A DNA stretch of 64,000 bases, taken from positions 1 to 64,000 of the forward strand of contig VSNJ01000004.1 of NCBI GenBank assembly GCA_009774235.1. The letters run 5' to 3'. The notes beneath the pieces were generated by a model, which saw only the letters and a program-made list of their open reading frames with translations, was not told where the DNA came from and searched no databases. The translations under genes were made by a program, and so were the position numbers. Positions 34,473 to 43,679 of this stretch are shown piece after piece. Within the stretch, counting starts at the first letter, position 1; each line of letters begins with the position of its first letter. The stretch is from Lachnospiraceae bacterium (lineage in GTDB: Bacteria; Bacillota; Clostridia; Lachnospirales; Lachnospiraceae).

Positions 34473-34706
34473 ATGAAGACTGTTAAGATTTCTTTAAACT
34501 CAATTGACAAGGTAAAAGCATTTGTAAACGATGTAACTAAGTTTAACACAGATTTTGATCTTGTATCTGGCAGGTATGTTATTGATGCTAAATCTATTAT
34601 GGGTATTTTCAGCCTTGACCTTTCAAAGGCTATTGATTTAAACATCCATGATGATGACAATATCGACAACATACTTAAGGCATTAGAACCATACATCGTT
34701 GAATAA
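34473..34706 (+). CDS. HPr-like protein lacking the phosphotransfer histidine
   Basis: A 77-residue HPr-fold protein. The regulatory segment is clear (AKSIMGIFSLDL, S41 matching Ser46 of HPr, the HprK target), but the N-terminal GIHARPA active-site motif is gone; residues 9-17 read NSIDKVKAF, and the only His (H59) is elsewhere. It therefore cannot relay PTS phosphate in the usual way but could serve as a Crh-like regulatory protein. GGGAGG precedes the ATG, and it is a single-gene unit. Confidence 0.8.
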   Translation: MKTVKISLNSIDKVKAFVNDVTKFNTDFDLVSGRYVIDAKSIMGIFSLDLSKAIDLNIHDDDNIDNILKALEPYIVE

Positions 34707-34742
34707 CAGCAGCCAGAAAAATTTATTAACAGGAAAGTTACT

Positions 34743-34770
34743 GAGAACACCACAGGGTGTTCTCTTTTTC
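34743..34770 (+). terminator. Terminator after the HPr-like gene
   Basis: Perfect stem GAGAACACC/GGTGTTCTC with a four-base loop and TTTTTC on the plus strand. It abuts the end of thiI on the other strand. Confidence 0.85.
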
Positions 34771-34771
34771 T

Positions 34772-35953
34772 TTACCCGTCTATTTCTATTTTTTCTGCAG
34801 TATTAACTGCTTCCCGGACCATTTCATCTATTTTCTCTTCAAGTTTCTTTTCAGACTTTCTTATTACCTCTGCAACAGGCTTTGTCACAGGATGTTTTGC
34901 TACAAATATAGTACAACAGTCTTCATAAGGTTGTATTGATGTTTCAAATGTACCTATCTTTTCAGCAATATTTACTATATCCTGCTTATCAAACGCAATA
35001 AGCGGGCGGTAAACTGGCATTGTACAGACCTCATTAGTAACTGCAAGGCTCTGCATCGTCTGGCTTGCCACCTGCCCTATGCTTTCACCTGTTATAAGAC
35101 CCATACAGTTATTATTAACAGCAAATTCTTCTGCTATACGCATCATATAACGGCGCATTATAATTGTAAGTTCCTCATGTGGACACTGTTCATAAATATA
35201 CATCTGTATATCTGTGAAATTAACTACATAAAGATTAATTTTACCTGTGTACTGTGATATAAGTTCCGCAAGGTCCACTACTTTCTGTTTTGCACGTTCA
35301 CTTGTATATGGAGGTGCATGGAAATATACTGCATCAATATTAACACCTCTCCTTGACACCATATAACCCGCCACAGGACTGTCTATACCCCCAGACAGCA
35401 GAAGCATTGCCTTTCCTGCAGTACCTAGTGGCATACCGCCAAGTCCCTGGTAAACTTTTGAATAAACATATGCTTTGTCCCTTATCTCTATCCATATATA
35501 TACATCTGGATTGTGCACATCTACTTTAAGCCCTCCAAAACGCCCAAGCAGATATGCACCCATCTCTATACATACTTCTGGTGATGTATAAATATAGTGT
35601 TTATCACTTCTCTTTGCTTTTACCTTAAATGAAAAGTCTGTCTTGTCATACTGCTTCTCTATAAAATCCCCTGCTGCTTTTTTTAGGTTGTCCCATGATT
35701 TGTCCTCTATAACTTCTACAGGGCTTATTGCTGTTATACCTGCAACCTTTTTAAGTTCTTCTACAACTTCATCAAAATCAAAACTGCCAGAGGCCTCTGC
35801 ATATATCCTTCCCTGTTCACGTACTACAGTATAATCTCCATCTATTTTAGAAAGTTTTATTTTAACCTGTTCACAAAGTGCATTTTCAAACTTATACCTG
35901 TTCTTTCCCTTTATCCCAATTTCCGCATATTTTAATAAAAAACCTTGTACCAT
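34772..35953 (-). CDS. thiI: tRNA 4-thiouridine synthetase ThiI
   Basis: 393 residues: a ferredoxin-like start, the THUMP domain and the PP-loop ATPase LLSGGIDSPVAGYMVSRRG. It lacks the C-terminal rhodanese domain of the E. coli enzyme, as is normal for Firmicutes, where a dedicated cysteine desulfurase supplies sulfur; that gene lies directly upstream. It makes s4U8 in tRNA and may also contribute to thiazole synthesis. Confidence 0.93.
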   Translation of the reverse strand: MVQGFLLKYAEIGIKGKNRYKFENALCEQVKIKLSKIDGDYTVVREQGRIYAEASGSFDFDEVVEELKKVAGITAISPVEVIEDKSWDNLKKAAGDFIEKQYDKTDFSFKVKAKRSDKHYIYTSPEVCIEMGAYLLGRFGGLKVDVHNPDVYIWIEIRDKAYVYSKVYQGLGGMPLGTAGKAMLLLSGGIDSPVAGYMVSRRGVNIDAVYFHAPPYTSERAKQKVVDLAELISQYTGKINLYVVNFTDIQMYIYEQCPHEELTIIMRRYMMRIAEEFAVNNNCMGLITGESIGQVASQTMQSLAVTNEVCTMPVYRPLIAFDKQDIVNIAEKIGTFETSIQPYEDCCTIFVAKHPVTKPVAEVIRKSEKKLEEKIDEMVREAVNTAEKIEIDG

Positions 35954-35977
35954 ATTAATTCTCCATTCAATTAATAA

Positions 35978-37138
35978 TTATTTCCTGGTAAATTTCCTAA
36001 GGACAGGAAGTTCCTCTGCCAGTACATCTATTGTATAATCTATCTGTTCTTTTGTAGTAAATACAGAAAAACTAAATCTTAGTGCTGAATCAAGCAGGGA
36101 ATCTTTTACACCTGCTGCTTTTAATGTACCACTAAGTTCTGGATGGTTTGAAGAACATGCAGAACCAGAAGAAACATATATACCTTTGGCAGCAAGTGCA
36201 TGGAGCAGCACCTCACTCCTGGTTCCTTCAAACAGAACACTTATTATATGTGGCGCAGTCTCTTCTAAAGGTATGTTATCTATGCCATTTATTGTAATTC
36301 CTCCAAGTTCTTTAACCCTGTCTATAAACTGCTTTTTTAATGCATACATCTTTTCCACATGGTCTTCCATACTATAAATAAGCCTTGAGGCAAGCCCTAA
36401 ACCTGCTATTGCAGGCACATTCTCTGTTCCAGAACGCATACCTCTCTGTTGTCCGCCACCTAAAATAAGAGGGTGTATTTTAGTCTTATCTTTCACATAT
36501 AAAAACCCGCTGCCTTTTGGCCCGTGTATTTTATGCCCGCTTACAGAAACCAGGTCTGCACCAAGTTTTTTAGGTATTATTCTATATTTGCCATATGCCT
36601 GTATTGCATCTGTATGGAATAATATGCTGTTGTCTTTTTTCTTAACTATATTGCAAAGTTTATTAATATCCTGTACTGAACCAATTTCATTATTAACATA
36701 CATAACTGATACAAGAATTGTATCTTCCCTTAATGCATCTTCCAGTACAGTTTCATCAAGAATACCATTTTTACCAACAGGCAGGTATGTAACCTCAAAT
36801 CCTTGTTCCTCCAGTCTGGCAAGCGGTTCATGCACAGATGCATGTTCTATACTTGTAGTGATAATATGCATGCCTTTACGCTTATTTGCCAGTGCTGCTC
36901 CTATAAGAGCCATATTGTTTGATTCTGTCCCACCAGATGTAAATATTATCTCCTTTGTCTGGCACTTAAGAAGTGATGCTATATCTTCTGCTGCATTATT
37001 AATATATCTTTCGGCTTCCATTCCCCTGGTATGTTTTGATGATGGGTTTCCATAATCTTCTTTCATTACCTTAAACATAATATCTGCCACTTCTGGAAAT
37101 ACAGAAGTAGTTGCGGCATTGTCAAGATATGCTTCCAT
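35978..37138 (-). CDS. Cysteine desulfurase, NifS/IscS family (ThiI partner)
   Basis: 386 residues, PLP-dependent. YLDNAATTSVFPEV starts the protein, SVSGHKIHGPKGSGF holds the PLP lysine and SSGSACSSNHPE the active-site Cys. It moves sulfur from cysteine as a persulfide. Being 24 bases before thiI, its main client is probably ThiI, as for NifZ in Bacillus. Its ribosome site is provided by the leader repeat element at 37139-37286. Confidence 0.92.
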   Translation of the reverse strand: MEAYLDNAATTSVFPEVADIMFKVMKEDYGNPSSKHTRGMEAERYINNAAEDIASLLKCQTKEIIFTSGGTESNNMALIGAALANKRKGMHIITTSIEHASVHEPLARLEEQGFEVTYLPVGKNGILDETVLEDALREDTILVSVMYVNNEIGSVQDINKLCNIVKKKDNSILFHTDAIQAYGKYRIIPKKLGADLVSVSGHKIHGPKGSGFLYVKDKTKIHPLILGGGQQRGMRSGTENVPAIAGLGLASRLIYSMEDHVEKMYALKKQFIDRVKELGGITINGIDNIPLEETAPHIISVLFEGTRSEVLLHALAAKGIYVSSGSACSSNHPELSGTLKAAGVKDSLLDSALRFSFSVFTTKEQIDYTIDVLAEELPVLRKFTRK

Positions 37139-37286
37139 AATAATCCTCCATGCCGCCTTTGGCGGCTCAAATAGGTATGAAAAATGGCGCTTTTGCGTTT
37201 TTCCTGTGTGAAACTTAATACTTCTTAGGCAGTGTTTTTTGCTGCCTTAGAAATATTTTTCACACTATTTTCTCCATTCTTCACCA
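37139..37286 (-). repeat. Two-hairpin leader element, copy A (cysteine desulfurase)
   Basis: Long hairpin at 37206-37265 (outer arms GTGTGAAA/TTTCACAC, inner CTTAGGCAG/CTGCCTTAG, T-rich loop). A short hairpin GCCGCC/GGCGGC (about 37152-37166) follows toward the gene, then GGAGG and the ATG. Overall layout and much sequence match 38033-38172 and 50532-50632. Confidence 0.75.
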
Positions 37287-37294
37287 GTTGTAAT

Positions 37295-38032
37295 TTATTC
37301 CTGCATCTGGAACATCATTATAGATAAAACTGCCATTCCTGCTGTTTCTGTGCGTAAAATCCTTTTTCCCAGAGAAACAGGCCTGATTCCCCTGTCTGCT
37401 GCTTCCATGACCTCGTCCTTTTCAAATCCGCCCTCTGGTCCTATAAAAATTCCTGCACTTTTTTTACTACAGGCTTCGTTTATAATCTTCCTTGACTGTT
37501 CCATTCCGTCCTGTAACTCATATGGTATAATATTGTACTCCAAGCCAGCTGCTATGTCAAATGCATCTTTTAATGTAACAGGCATATACACTTCTGGCAC
37601 AATGCCCCTGCCAGACTGCTTTGCTGCTGCTTCTGCAATAGCCTGCCACCGTTCCTGTTTTTTATGTGCTTTATTTTCATCTAGTTTAACTACACATCTT
37701 TTCATTATAACAGGAACTATTTCTGATACCCCAAGTTCAACTGATTTCTGTATAATAAATTCCATCTTGTCTTTTTTAGGAAGTCCCTGGAACAGTACAA
37801 GTTTCGTCCCTGGTTCTGTACCAGACTCCTGGATTTTCTCTACTTCCAGTTTTACACATTTGCTGTCCATATCCATAATTCTTGAAATGTAGTCTGTGCC
37901 TTTTCCGTCACATGCAATAATCCAGCTGCCTTTTTCTAAGCGCAATACATTTTTAATATGGTTTACATCTGGTCCTGTTATATCAATATTTTTATTATTA
38001 ATATTATCTTTGCTAATATAAAAACGGTACAT
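37295..38032 (-). CDS. rsmE: 16S rRNA m3U1498 methyltransferase RsmE
   Basis: A 245-residue SPOUT-class methyltransferase that methylates U1498 of 16S rRNA. The N-terminal PUA-like part (MYRFYISKDNINNKNIDITGPDVNHIKNVLR) and the knot motifs IFIGPEGGFEKDEV and LGKRILRTETAGMAVLS are clear. The start at 38032 follows GGGAGG; the longer frame has no site of its own. Another copy of the leader element precedes it. Confidence 0.92.
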   Translation of the reverse strand: MYRFYISKDNINNKNIDITGPDVNHIKNVLRLEKGSWIIACDGKGTDYISRIMDMDSKCVKLEVEKIQESGTEPGTKLVLFQGLPKKDKMEFIIQKSVELGVSEIVPVIMKRCVVKLDENKAHKKQERWQAIAEAAAKQSGRGIVPEVYMPVTLKDAFDIAAGLEYNIIPYELQDGMEQSRKIINEACSKKSAGIFIGPEGGFEKDEVMEAADRGIRPVSLGKRILRTETAGMAVLSIMMFQMQE

Positions 38033-38172
38033 ACTAATCCTCCCATGCCACACCTTTTGCGGCTTAAATAGCTATGAAAAACACTGTTTCTGCGTTTTCC
38101 GGGGTTGAATCCATAATTATTCTTAAGCTGCGTTTTTTGCTGCCTTAGAATGATTTCCCAACCTATCTCCAC
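38033..38172 (-). repeat. Two-hairpin leader element, copy B (rsmE)
   Basis: Long hairpin at 38103-38163 (outer GGTTG/CAACC, inner AAGCTGC/GCTGCCTT, loop GTTTTTT). A short GCCACA-GCGGC hairpin is next to GGGAGGATTAGT and the ATG. It is clearly homologous to copy A, with changes on both sides of the outer stem. Confidence 0.75.
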
Positions 38173-38260
38173 TCCTGGTTTTAATAACTATTCTGGAATA
38201 AAAACAGCTTCTGGATAAATATTATAACATATCATACACAAATATAAAACATAGTTACAA

Positions 38261-38292
38261 AAAAACCATCCCGCATACACAGGATGGTTTTT
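38261..38292 (-). terminator. Terminator after the FliD-like gene
   Basis: Stem AAAAACCATCC/GGATGGTTTTT with a 10-base loop. T-runs on both strands make it usable in either direction. Confidence 0.8.
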
Positions 38293-38316
38293 ATTTAAAA
38301 CTTTTATAAATATATG

Positions 38317-39126
38317 TTACATATATTTGCTAAGTACATTTGTTGTACCAAGTGTTGAATATGCACCACTATATGTATATGATGATGCACGTGTTCCTGC
38401 ATAAGAAGAACTGCTGGCTATACGGAAGCTCTCATTTGCTTTTGCAGAAATATTTGAACCATATGAACCACTTCCCGTAAACAGGGAATTAATTGTTGAT
38501 ACCTTAGCCTCCTTAAGTTTATCTTCATCAAGTTTTAACTTATTGTCACTTCCAATCCTAATTCCTATATCAGCCAGAAGACCAGCATTTTTAGATGTAG
38601 TTTTAATAACATCAAGAGTCTTACTTAGCATCTTAGTTGAGTTAAGGTTACCTGTAGAGTCAATAAATGAATTATATGACTCAACAAATTCTTTAACTGC
38701 CTTGCCTATTGCCTCTGTATCATAAACAGCTTCACCTTTCTCACCTTTTACAAGATTGCCTTTCTCATCTCTCTTATTCATATACAAAGACCTGTTGCTA
38801 AGCTTCTTAAGCGCATCTGAAAGTGAAGATGCATCATTCTTTGCTGATTGTAATTTACCAGTAGAATCTTCAACTCCATTTATAAACTTTGAAGCTGTTG
38901 TGGAAGATGATGATGAAGTCCTTCCTTTTTCTGGTTTCTGTACATCATAATAAGCATTAAGCAGTTTCTTATAAGCACCGCTCTTTATAAGTGAAAGGTC
39001 ACCTATTGCTGTGCTCCCGCCTGAAAAAATTCCTGCTGCTGCATTATTATTGCCTGAGCCTGATGTATTAAAAAACATATTGTAGAAATTATTACCTGAA
39101 CCTGATGATACTGAAAAAATTGACAT
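38317..39126 (-). CDS. FliD C-terminal-like protein, function unknown
   Basis: 269 residues from the ATG at 39126 (AAAGGA nine bases upstream; the GTG at 39135 is too close to it). Low-complexity Ser/Gly/Asn start, then helical segments with VKEFVESYNSFID and GLLADIGIRIGSDNKLKLDEDKLKEAKVSTINSLFTG. This last run resembles the C-terminal domain of the flagellar cap FliD (GI...GxLxLDexKLxxAl...v..LF). The tail is rich in Ser, Tyr and Thr. No signal peptide and no flagellar genes are in the window. It has its own terminator and no partner gene. Confidence 0.55.
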   Translation of the reverse strand: MSIFSVSSGSGNNFYNMFFNTSGSGNNNAAAGIFSGGSTAIGDLSLIKSGAYKKLLNAYYDVQKPEKGRTSSSSSTTASKFINGVEDSTGKLQSAKNDASSLSDALKKLSNRSLYMNKRDEKGNLVKGEKGEAVYDTEAIGKAVKEFVESYNSFIDSTGNLNSTKMLSKTLDVIKTTSKNAGLLADIGIRIGSDNKLKLDEDKLKEAKVSTINSLFTGSGSYGSNISAKANESFRIASSSSYAGTRASSYTYSGAYSTLGTTNVLSKYM

Positions 39127-39135
39127 AACACTCAC

Positions 39136-39637
39136 TCCTTTACTTTATAAATTACATGCATTGGATATCATTTATCCATTGTACTATTATTCCATAACTA
39201 TATTTAACTATATAATATATCGAAAGATATTGGAAATAATTTATAACTTTTTTCAAATTTCCCAAATTTTTTCCAAAAATATTAATTTGACATATATAGC
39301 ATATATCATTTATATTGTAAATACCACAAAGAAATTTAACAGGACAAACGCATAAATGAACAATTTATATACAAACCGCTACTATGAGCATTTTTTTAGT
39401 ATACTATTTTGATTTTATCAATTTTTTACTCTAAAATCCCTTAAGAAAATATTTAATTTATTATTTACTAACAAAATGTTCACAGTTTATTTACTCATGT
39501 GTTTGTCCTGGAAATTTAAGTTTCCCCATTTTTTAAATTATATAAAGACTATATTGCTCTGGCAAAATACTTGTGTATTAAAAAAAGGGGAGACTCAGAC
39601 ATAAAGAAAACAATAATAATAAAAGAGAGGAATACCA
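39136..39637. other. Intergenic region between divergent genes
   Basis: 502 AT-rich bases between the FliD-like and HAD genes. The repeat at 39518-39596 is the only structure I can define. No open frame with a ribosome site was found. Confidence 0.4.
39518..39596. repeat. Small palindromic repeat, family 2, copy 2
   Basis: 79 bp between AAGTTTCCCC and GGGGAGACTC (imperfect inverted ends). TTGCTCTGGCAAAATAC and TGTGTATTAAAAAAA match the copy at 24749-24839. It lies 42 bp upstream of the HAD gene. Confidence 0.6.
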
Positions 39638-40444
39638 ATGAAAAACCTTATTTTTTTTGATGTAGACGGAACGTTAATTACTAAATGTAACAATGAATTT
39701 ATTATACCACAAAGTACAACTGATGCACTTGCACTTCTTCAGAAGAATGGCAACTTATGTTTTATAAATTCAGGAAGGGCAATGTCTGAAATGGACAGCG
39801 TAGTACAGAGCCTGGATGTTAATGGTTATATATGTGGATGTGGCACATATATAAGTTATAATAATGAAATTCTCTTATCCGAAACAATTCCTTTTTCCCT
39901 TGGTAATGAGATAATTAAAGACCTTAGCCAATGCGGGATTGAATGGATGCTCGAAGGCACAAATGCCGTATATTTCAGTACAAGACCATATAAAACACAC
40001 CTGAAAGATTTCCTGCCAGAAAATAACAGTGCATTTGCATCTCCAGACTCTTGTATAATTGTATCTCCAGAAGATGCGCACAACCTTGTATTTGACAAGT
40101 TTTGTGCAGGAATTCTTCCAGACAGTAATTTTGAATATTTTAGAAATAAATATTCTAAATCCCTTACATTTATAGACCGTGATGGCGGCATATTTGAAAT
40201 AATACCATATGGATACTCCAAAGCAACAGGTATGAAATTCCTTATGGATTATTTTAATATACCACTTGAACATACATATGCAGCAGGAGACAGTACCAAC
40301 GACCTTACAATGCTTGAATTTGCTGGTACAAGTATTGCAATGGGGGAAAGTCCTGAAAAAGTAACAAAGTATGCAGATTTCGTGACAGATAATATATTAG
40401 ATGATGGAATTTACAATGCCATGAAACATTTTAACCTTATATAA
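39638..40444 (+). CDS. HAD superfamily (Cof-type) phosphatase
   Basis: 268 residues. Motif I is FFDVDGTLI (catalytic Asp pair), the motif II serine is in FINSGRA, the motif III lysine in GYSKATGMK, and motif IV is GDSTNDLTML. The C2 cap fits sugar- or nucleotide-phosphate phosphatases of the Cof/YidA group. The substrate is unknown. Confidence 0.9.
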   Translation: MKNLIFFDVDGTLITKCNNEFIIPQSTTDALALLQKNGNLCFINSGRAMSEMDSVVQSLDVNGYICGCGTYISYNNEILLSETIPFSLGNEIIKDLSQCGIEWMLEGTNAVYFSTRPYKTHLKDFLPENNSAFASPDSCIIVSPEDAHNLVFDKFCAGILPDSNFEYFRNKYSKSLTFIDRDGGIFEIIPYGYSKATGMKFLMDYFNIPLEHTYAAGDSTNDLTMLEFAGTSIAMGESPEKVTKYADFVTDNILDDGIYNAMKHFNLI

Positions 40445-40450
40445 AAAACT

Positions 40451-40495
40451 GCCGCATAAAAAACAAAATATACAAAATATTTTGCTTTATGCGGC
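40451..40495 (+). terminator. Terminator after the HAD gene
   Basis: Stem GCCGCATAAA/TTTATGCGGC around an AT-rich 25-base loop, followed by a pyrimidine-rich stretch. Confidence 0.7.
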
Positions 40496-40569
40496 GGCTT
40501 CTTTCTGGCAGTAATCTTTAATATTTATCCCAAAATACATCCCAGATGCCTCACATCCACCAGAGGTAT

Positions 40570-41034
40570 TTATCCCTGGCCATTGGCGGTTCTTCCAGAT
40601 AACTTTTCAAGCACTGACTTATATACCATAATAAGATATGCATCAATAAAACAATATTTATTGGAAAGGAATTCTACAAGTTTATAAAGAAAACAAATTC
40701 CCATAAATGTAACACTTATACATGTTACTGCATAATCAAGCTGCAATGCCAGAAGTACAATATTAGCCATTATATAAAATATAAGTACCGAAAAAAACTT
40801 CCTTCCTATCTGTAATGCTGTATACAACACATCTGCCAGAAGCTCATTGCGTTCTTTTATATATTCACTATTTTTCCCACTTAACTGTTCATACATATCC
40901 TGGAAAATCTTTTTATCTTCCATCTTTGTTTTTGAATAAGTATTCTTTAAAACTTCCTCTTCACACATCCTGACATATGACATATATTTACTTTTTCCAA
41001 ACTGTTTCCTTAAACACTTTTTAAAAACGTTCAT
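40570..41034 (-). CDS. Small membrane protein of unknown function
   Basis: 154 residues from MNVFKKCLRK (a start at 41064 is possible; neither has a perfect site). The N-terminal half is charged and helical with two Cys; two hydrophobic helices lie near VLIFYIMANIVLLALQL and VTCISVTFMGICFLYKLV. I recognise no family. It sits after the receiver-Hpt gene on the same strand. Confidence 0.55.
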   Translation of the reverse strand: MNVFKKCLRKQFGKSKYMSYVRMCEEEVLKNTYSKTKMEDKKIFQDMYEQLSGKNSEYIKERNELLADVLYTALQIGRKFFSVLIFYIMANIVLLALQLDYAVTCISVTFMGICFLYKLVEFLSNKYCFIDAYLIMVYKSVLEKLSGRTANGQG

Positions 41035-41155
41035 TTTAATAATACACCGCCTTAATTGCAACATTATATTTAATTTATGTGGCTTTTTAAAATACGTTCA
41101 TATTAAATCTGCCAGACTGCCACATTAATTTCTAATCTGCCGGATGTATTCTGGA

Positions 41156-42193
41156 TTATAACATTGTACATAAAATCTCCATAGCTTCATCGTATTGGAA
41201 ATCTTGTATATAATCCTGTATGTTCTGTAATTTCTCAAGACGCTGCCCTTTTGTTCCAGCAAGCAGTTCTTCTAGGATTTCTGTAATTCCTGTATACTCA
41301 AACTCCTCAATATTACCTTTTAGTTCGCTAAGTTTCTGCATAAACTCGTCTTCTTCCATATCCACATTAGACTTTGAAGACATAACTTTTTCACTATAAT
41401 TTTCACATGCATCTTTAAGCTGGTCATGGAATATTTTTACACTTTCCATATATTCATCCATCTGTGAGCGCACATACATACGTTTAAATTCCTTTGCTGC
41501 CCCTTCCATTGCTTTTGAATAGCTGGCAAGACTTGATGCACCTATATTAAGGAAAATCCCTTTAAGACTGTGGAAATGCAGTGACATTGCATCTAACTGT
41601 CCTGTATTCCTGATAGCATCTAATTTATTATAATTCTCTGACACATTTCTTAAAGAAACATTAAGGACTTTCATATAATTGGCAAGGCTTCCTGCCATAA
41701 GTGAAATACCTTCATCATAATTAAGCCCTTCAACTGATGAAAGAAACCCCGCTGAATCAACACTTCCATCACTATTGGTACTGCTGCTTCCTGGTTCTTC
41801 CTTCACAAACCCATACTGCCTGAGCTTCATATCAAAATCTTCTGTACGCACAGGTTTCTTTAACACACAGTCTGCCCCAGCTGATATAAACAATTCTGTA
41901 ACTTCAGCATCAACAGTTGCGGAAACCCCTATAACTTTTGGTTTGCTCTTTCCATTTGATACAAACATTATCTGTTTTGTAGTTTCTACCCCGTCCATAT
42001 CTGGCATAAGGTAATCCATAAGTATTATATCATATTTTGCATTGCATACCCTTTGTATTGCTTCCATTCCTGAACTAGCTATATCAGCCTGTATACCATA
42101 GCGCTCAAGCATTGTAGACAGTACCATTGAATTAACTATATTGTCATCTACAACAAGAACCCTTATATCAACCGTAATAATATTTTCCTCCAT
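41156..42193 (-). CDS. Receiver plus Hpt domain protein
   Basis: 345 residues. A receiver domain (acidic D16-D17, phospho-acceptor D60 in IILMDYLMPD, Lys in VLKKPV) is joined by a Ser-rich linker to an Hpt domain with HSLKG (phospho-His H208). Such proteins shuttle phosphate in hybrid-kinase relays; no partner hybrid kinase is in the window. There is no DNA-binding domain. GGAGG precedes the start. Confidence 0.85.
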   Translation of the reverse strand: MEENIITVDIRVLVVDDNIVNSMVLSTMLERYGIQADIASSGMEAIQRVCNAKYDIILMDYLMPDMDGVETTKQIMFVSNGKSKPKVIGVSATVDAEVTELFISAGADCVLKKPVRTEDFDMKLRQYGFVKEEPGSSSTNSDGSVDSAGFLSSVEGLNYDEGISLMAGSLANYMKVLNVSLRNVSENYNKLDAIRNTGQLDAMSLHFHSLKGIFLNIGASSLASYSKAMEGAAKEFKRMYVRSQMDEYMESVKIFHDQLKDACENYSEKVMSSKSNVDMEEDEFMQKLSELKGNIEEFEYTGITEILEELLAGTKGQRLEKLQNIQDYIQDFQYDEAMEILCTML

Positions 42194-42381
42194 ACTACCT
42201 CCATATTACTTCTGTACTGGTTCCTTTCTGCAATAAAACCATCTTTAAACATCCCTTCTGCCAGGCAGATACCAATAATCCACACTGGCAGTAAACAGGT
42301 ATTTGTTACTTGCCCGCCTGTCAACCAAGTTCCAGCCCTGCCACTTAACCAATGTACTTTTTAATGGCTTGCCTTTTAATA

Positions 42382-43446
42382 TTAAAATACTTTAAACCTG
42401 AACACTGTAATGCTTTCAAACTTCTCACCTGCTTTTAATATAGCATTTGGAAATCCTTCTGTGTTTATAGCATTTGGGAAATTCTGCGACTCGAAACATG
42501 CACCACAAAAATTACCATAGTGTACCCCATCTTTACAACCGTCTATATCAAGGTCATTGGCAGTATATATCTGCAACCCTGGCAAATCAGTAAATACTTC
42601 CATAATGCGTCCTGTACTGCTGTCCCTGAACTGTGCCGCTTTCTTCACACCTTCTTTGCCACCGCTTCTAAGTACAAAATTATAGTCATAACCTGTTACT
42701 ATATTACCATATGCATCTTTTTTGCCAATGCCATCCTTAAGTTTCTTAAATTCCCTGAAATCAAGTGCTGTGCCTGCAAGCTCTTTTAATTCACCTGTAG
42801 GTATAAGTATATCATTTACAGGCGTGTAATAATCTGATTCTATCTGGACTTCCTGGTTTAATACATCAGGACATTTATGTCCGCCTTTTCCAAGGTTAAA
42901 ATAAGAATGGTTTGTAAAATTCACTATTGTATCACTGTCACACACTGCCTGGTATCCAATTATCAGCTCATCATCATCGTCTAATATATAGGTAATTGAA
43001 TAATCCAGGTTGCCAGGAAAACCCTGTTCCCCGTCTGGACTATGCCTTGAAAATATAATTTTGTCCTCTTCTTCAAATTCTTCACATTTTACACTATACA
43101 TGCAACAATTATATCTTAAAAAGCCTCCATGCAGACAATTTGTACTATCATTCTGGTCAAGCTGGTATTCTTTGTTATTTAAAACAAATTTTGCACCAGA
43201 AATCCTGTTGGCATATCTTCCTATAGGTGCACCAAAACTAGGCATGTTTACTTCATAAGGTGCCACTTCACCATATCCGGACACTATATCCTCAAATACA
43301 CCATCTCTGTCTGGTACAATAATATTGGTAATTACAGCACCCAGGTCAATAAATGATACTTCCATGCCATTTTTATTTTTCAGGGTATATTTTGTGACCT
43401 CATGTCCATCTTTGCTAGTTCCAAATTTACTTTTTACAATACTCAT
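42382..43446 (-). CDS. galM: Aldose 1-epimerase
   Basis: A 354-residue galactose mutarotase-like enzyme: GAPIGRYANRISGAKF (Arg), NFTNHSYFNLG (catalytic His) and the Glu near the C-terminus in FCGACFESQNFPNAIN. It interconverts alpha and beta aldohexoses before phosphorylation. It is a single gene, not linked to a galactose operon here. The gap upstream (43447-43679) carries a partial small repeat near 43604. Confidence 0.92.
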   Translation of the reverse strand: MSIVKSKFGTSKDGHEVTKYTLKNKNGMEVSFIDLGAVITNIIVPDRDGVFEDIVSGYGEVAPYEVNMPSFGAPIGRYANRISGAKFVLNNKEYQLDQNDSTNCLHGGFLRYNCCMYSVKCEEFEEEDKIIFSRHSPDGEQGFPGNLDYSITYILDDDDELIIGYQAVCDSDTIVNFTNHSYFNLGKGGHKCPDVLNQEVQIESDYYTPVNDILIPTGELKELAGTALDFREFKKLKDGIGKKDAYGNIVTGYDYNFVLRSGGKEGVKKAAQFRDSSTGRIMEVFTDLPGLQIYTANDLDIDGCKDGVHYGNFCGACFESQNFPNAINTEGFPNAILKAGEKFESITVFRFKVF

Positions 43447-43603
43447 CTTATAACCTCCCGTGTATTTAATTTAGTATAGATAACCATTTTTAGTATAACA
43501 AACAAGATACTAATTTACAAGAGATACAATGTTTCTTTAATAACTATAGTTTATCTTTTCTTTCCCTAAATTTATAATATAATCCTTATGGCTTGTTATA
43601 AAA

Positions 43604-43640
43604 TTAAAAAGTGTACAAATTTATTGGCTCTGGCAATTCC
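43604..43640. repeat. Partial copy of the small repeat
   Basis: AAAAAGTGTACAAATTTATT followed by GGCTCTGGCAATTCC matches the core of the repeat at 22420-22498. Confidence 0.5.
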
Positions 43641-43679
43641 AATAACCCCAAAATATAAAGATAACCATAATTTGCATAA

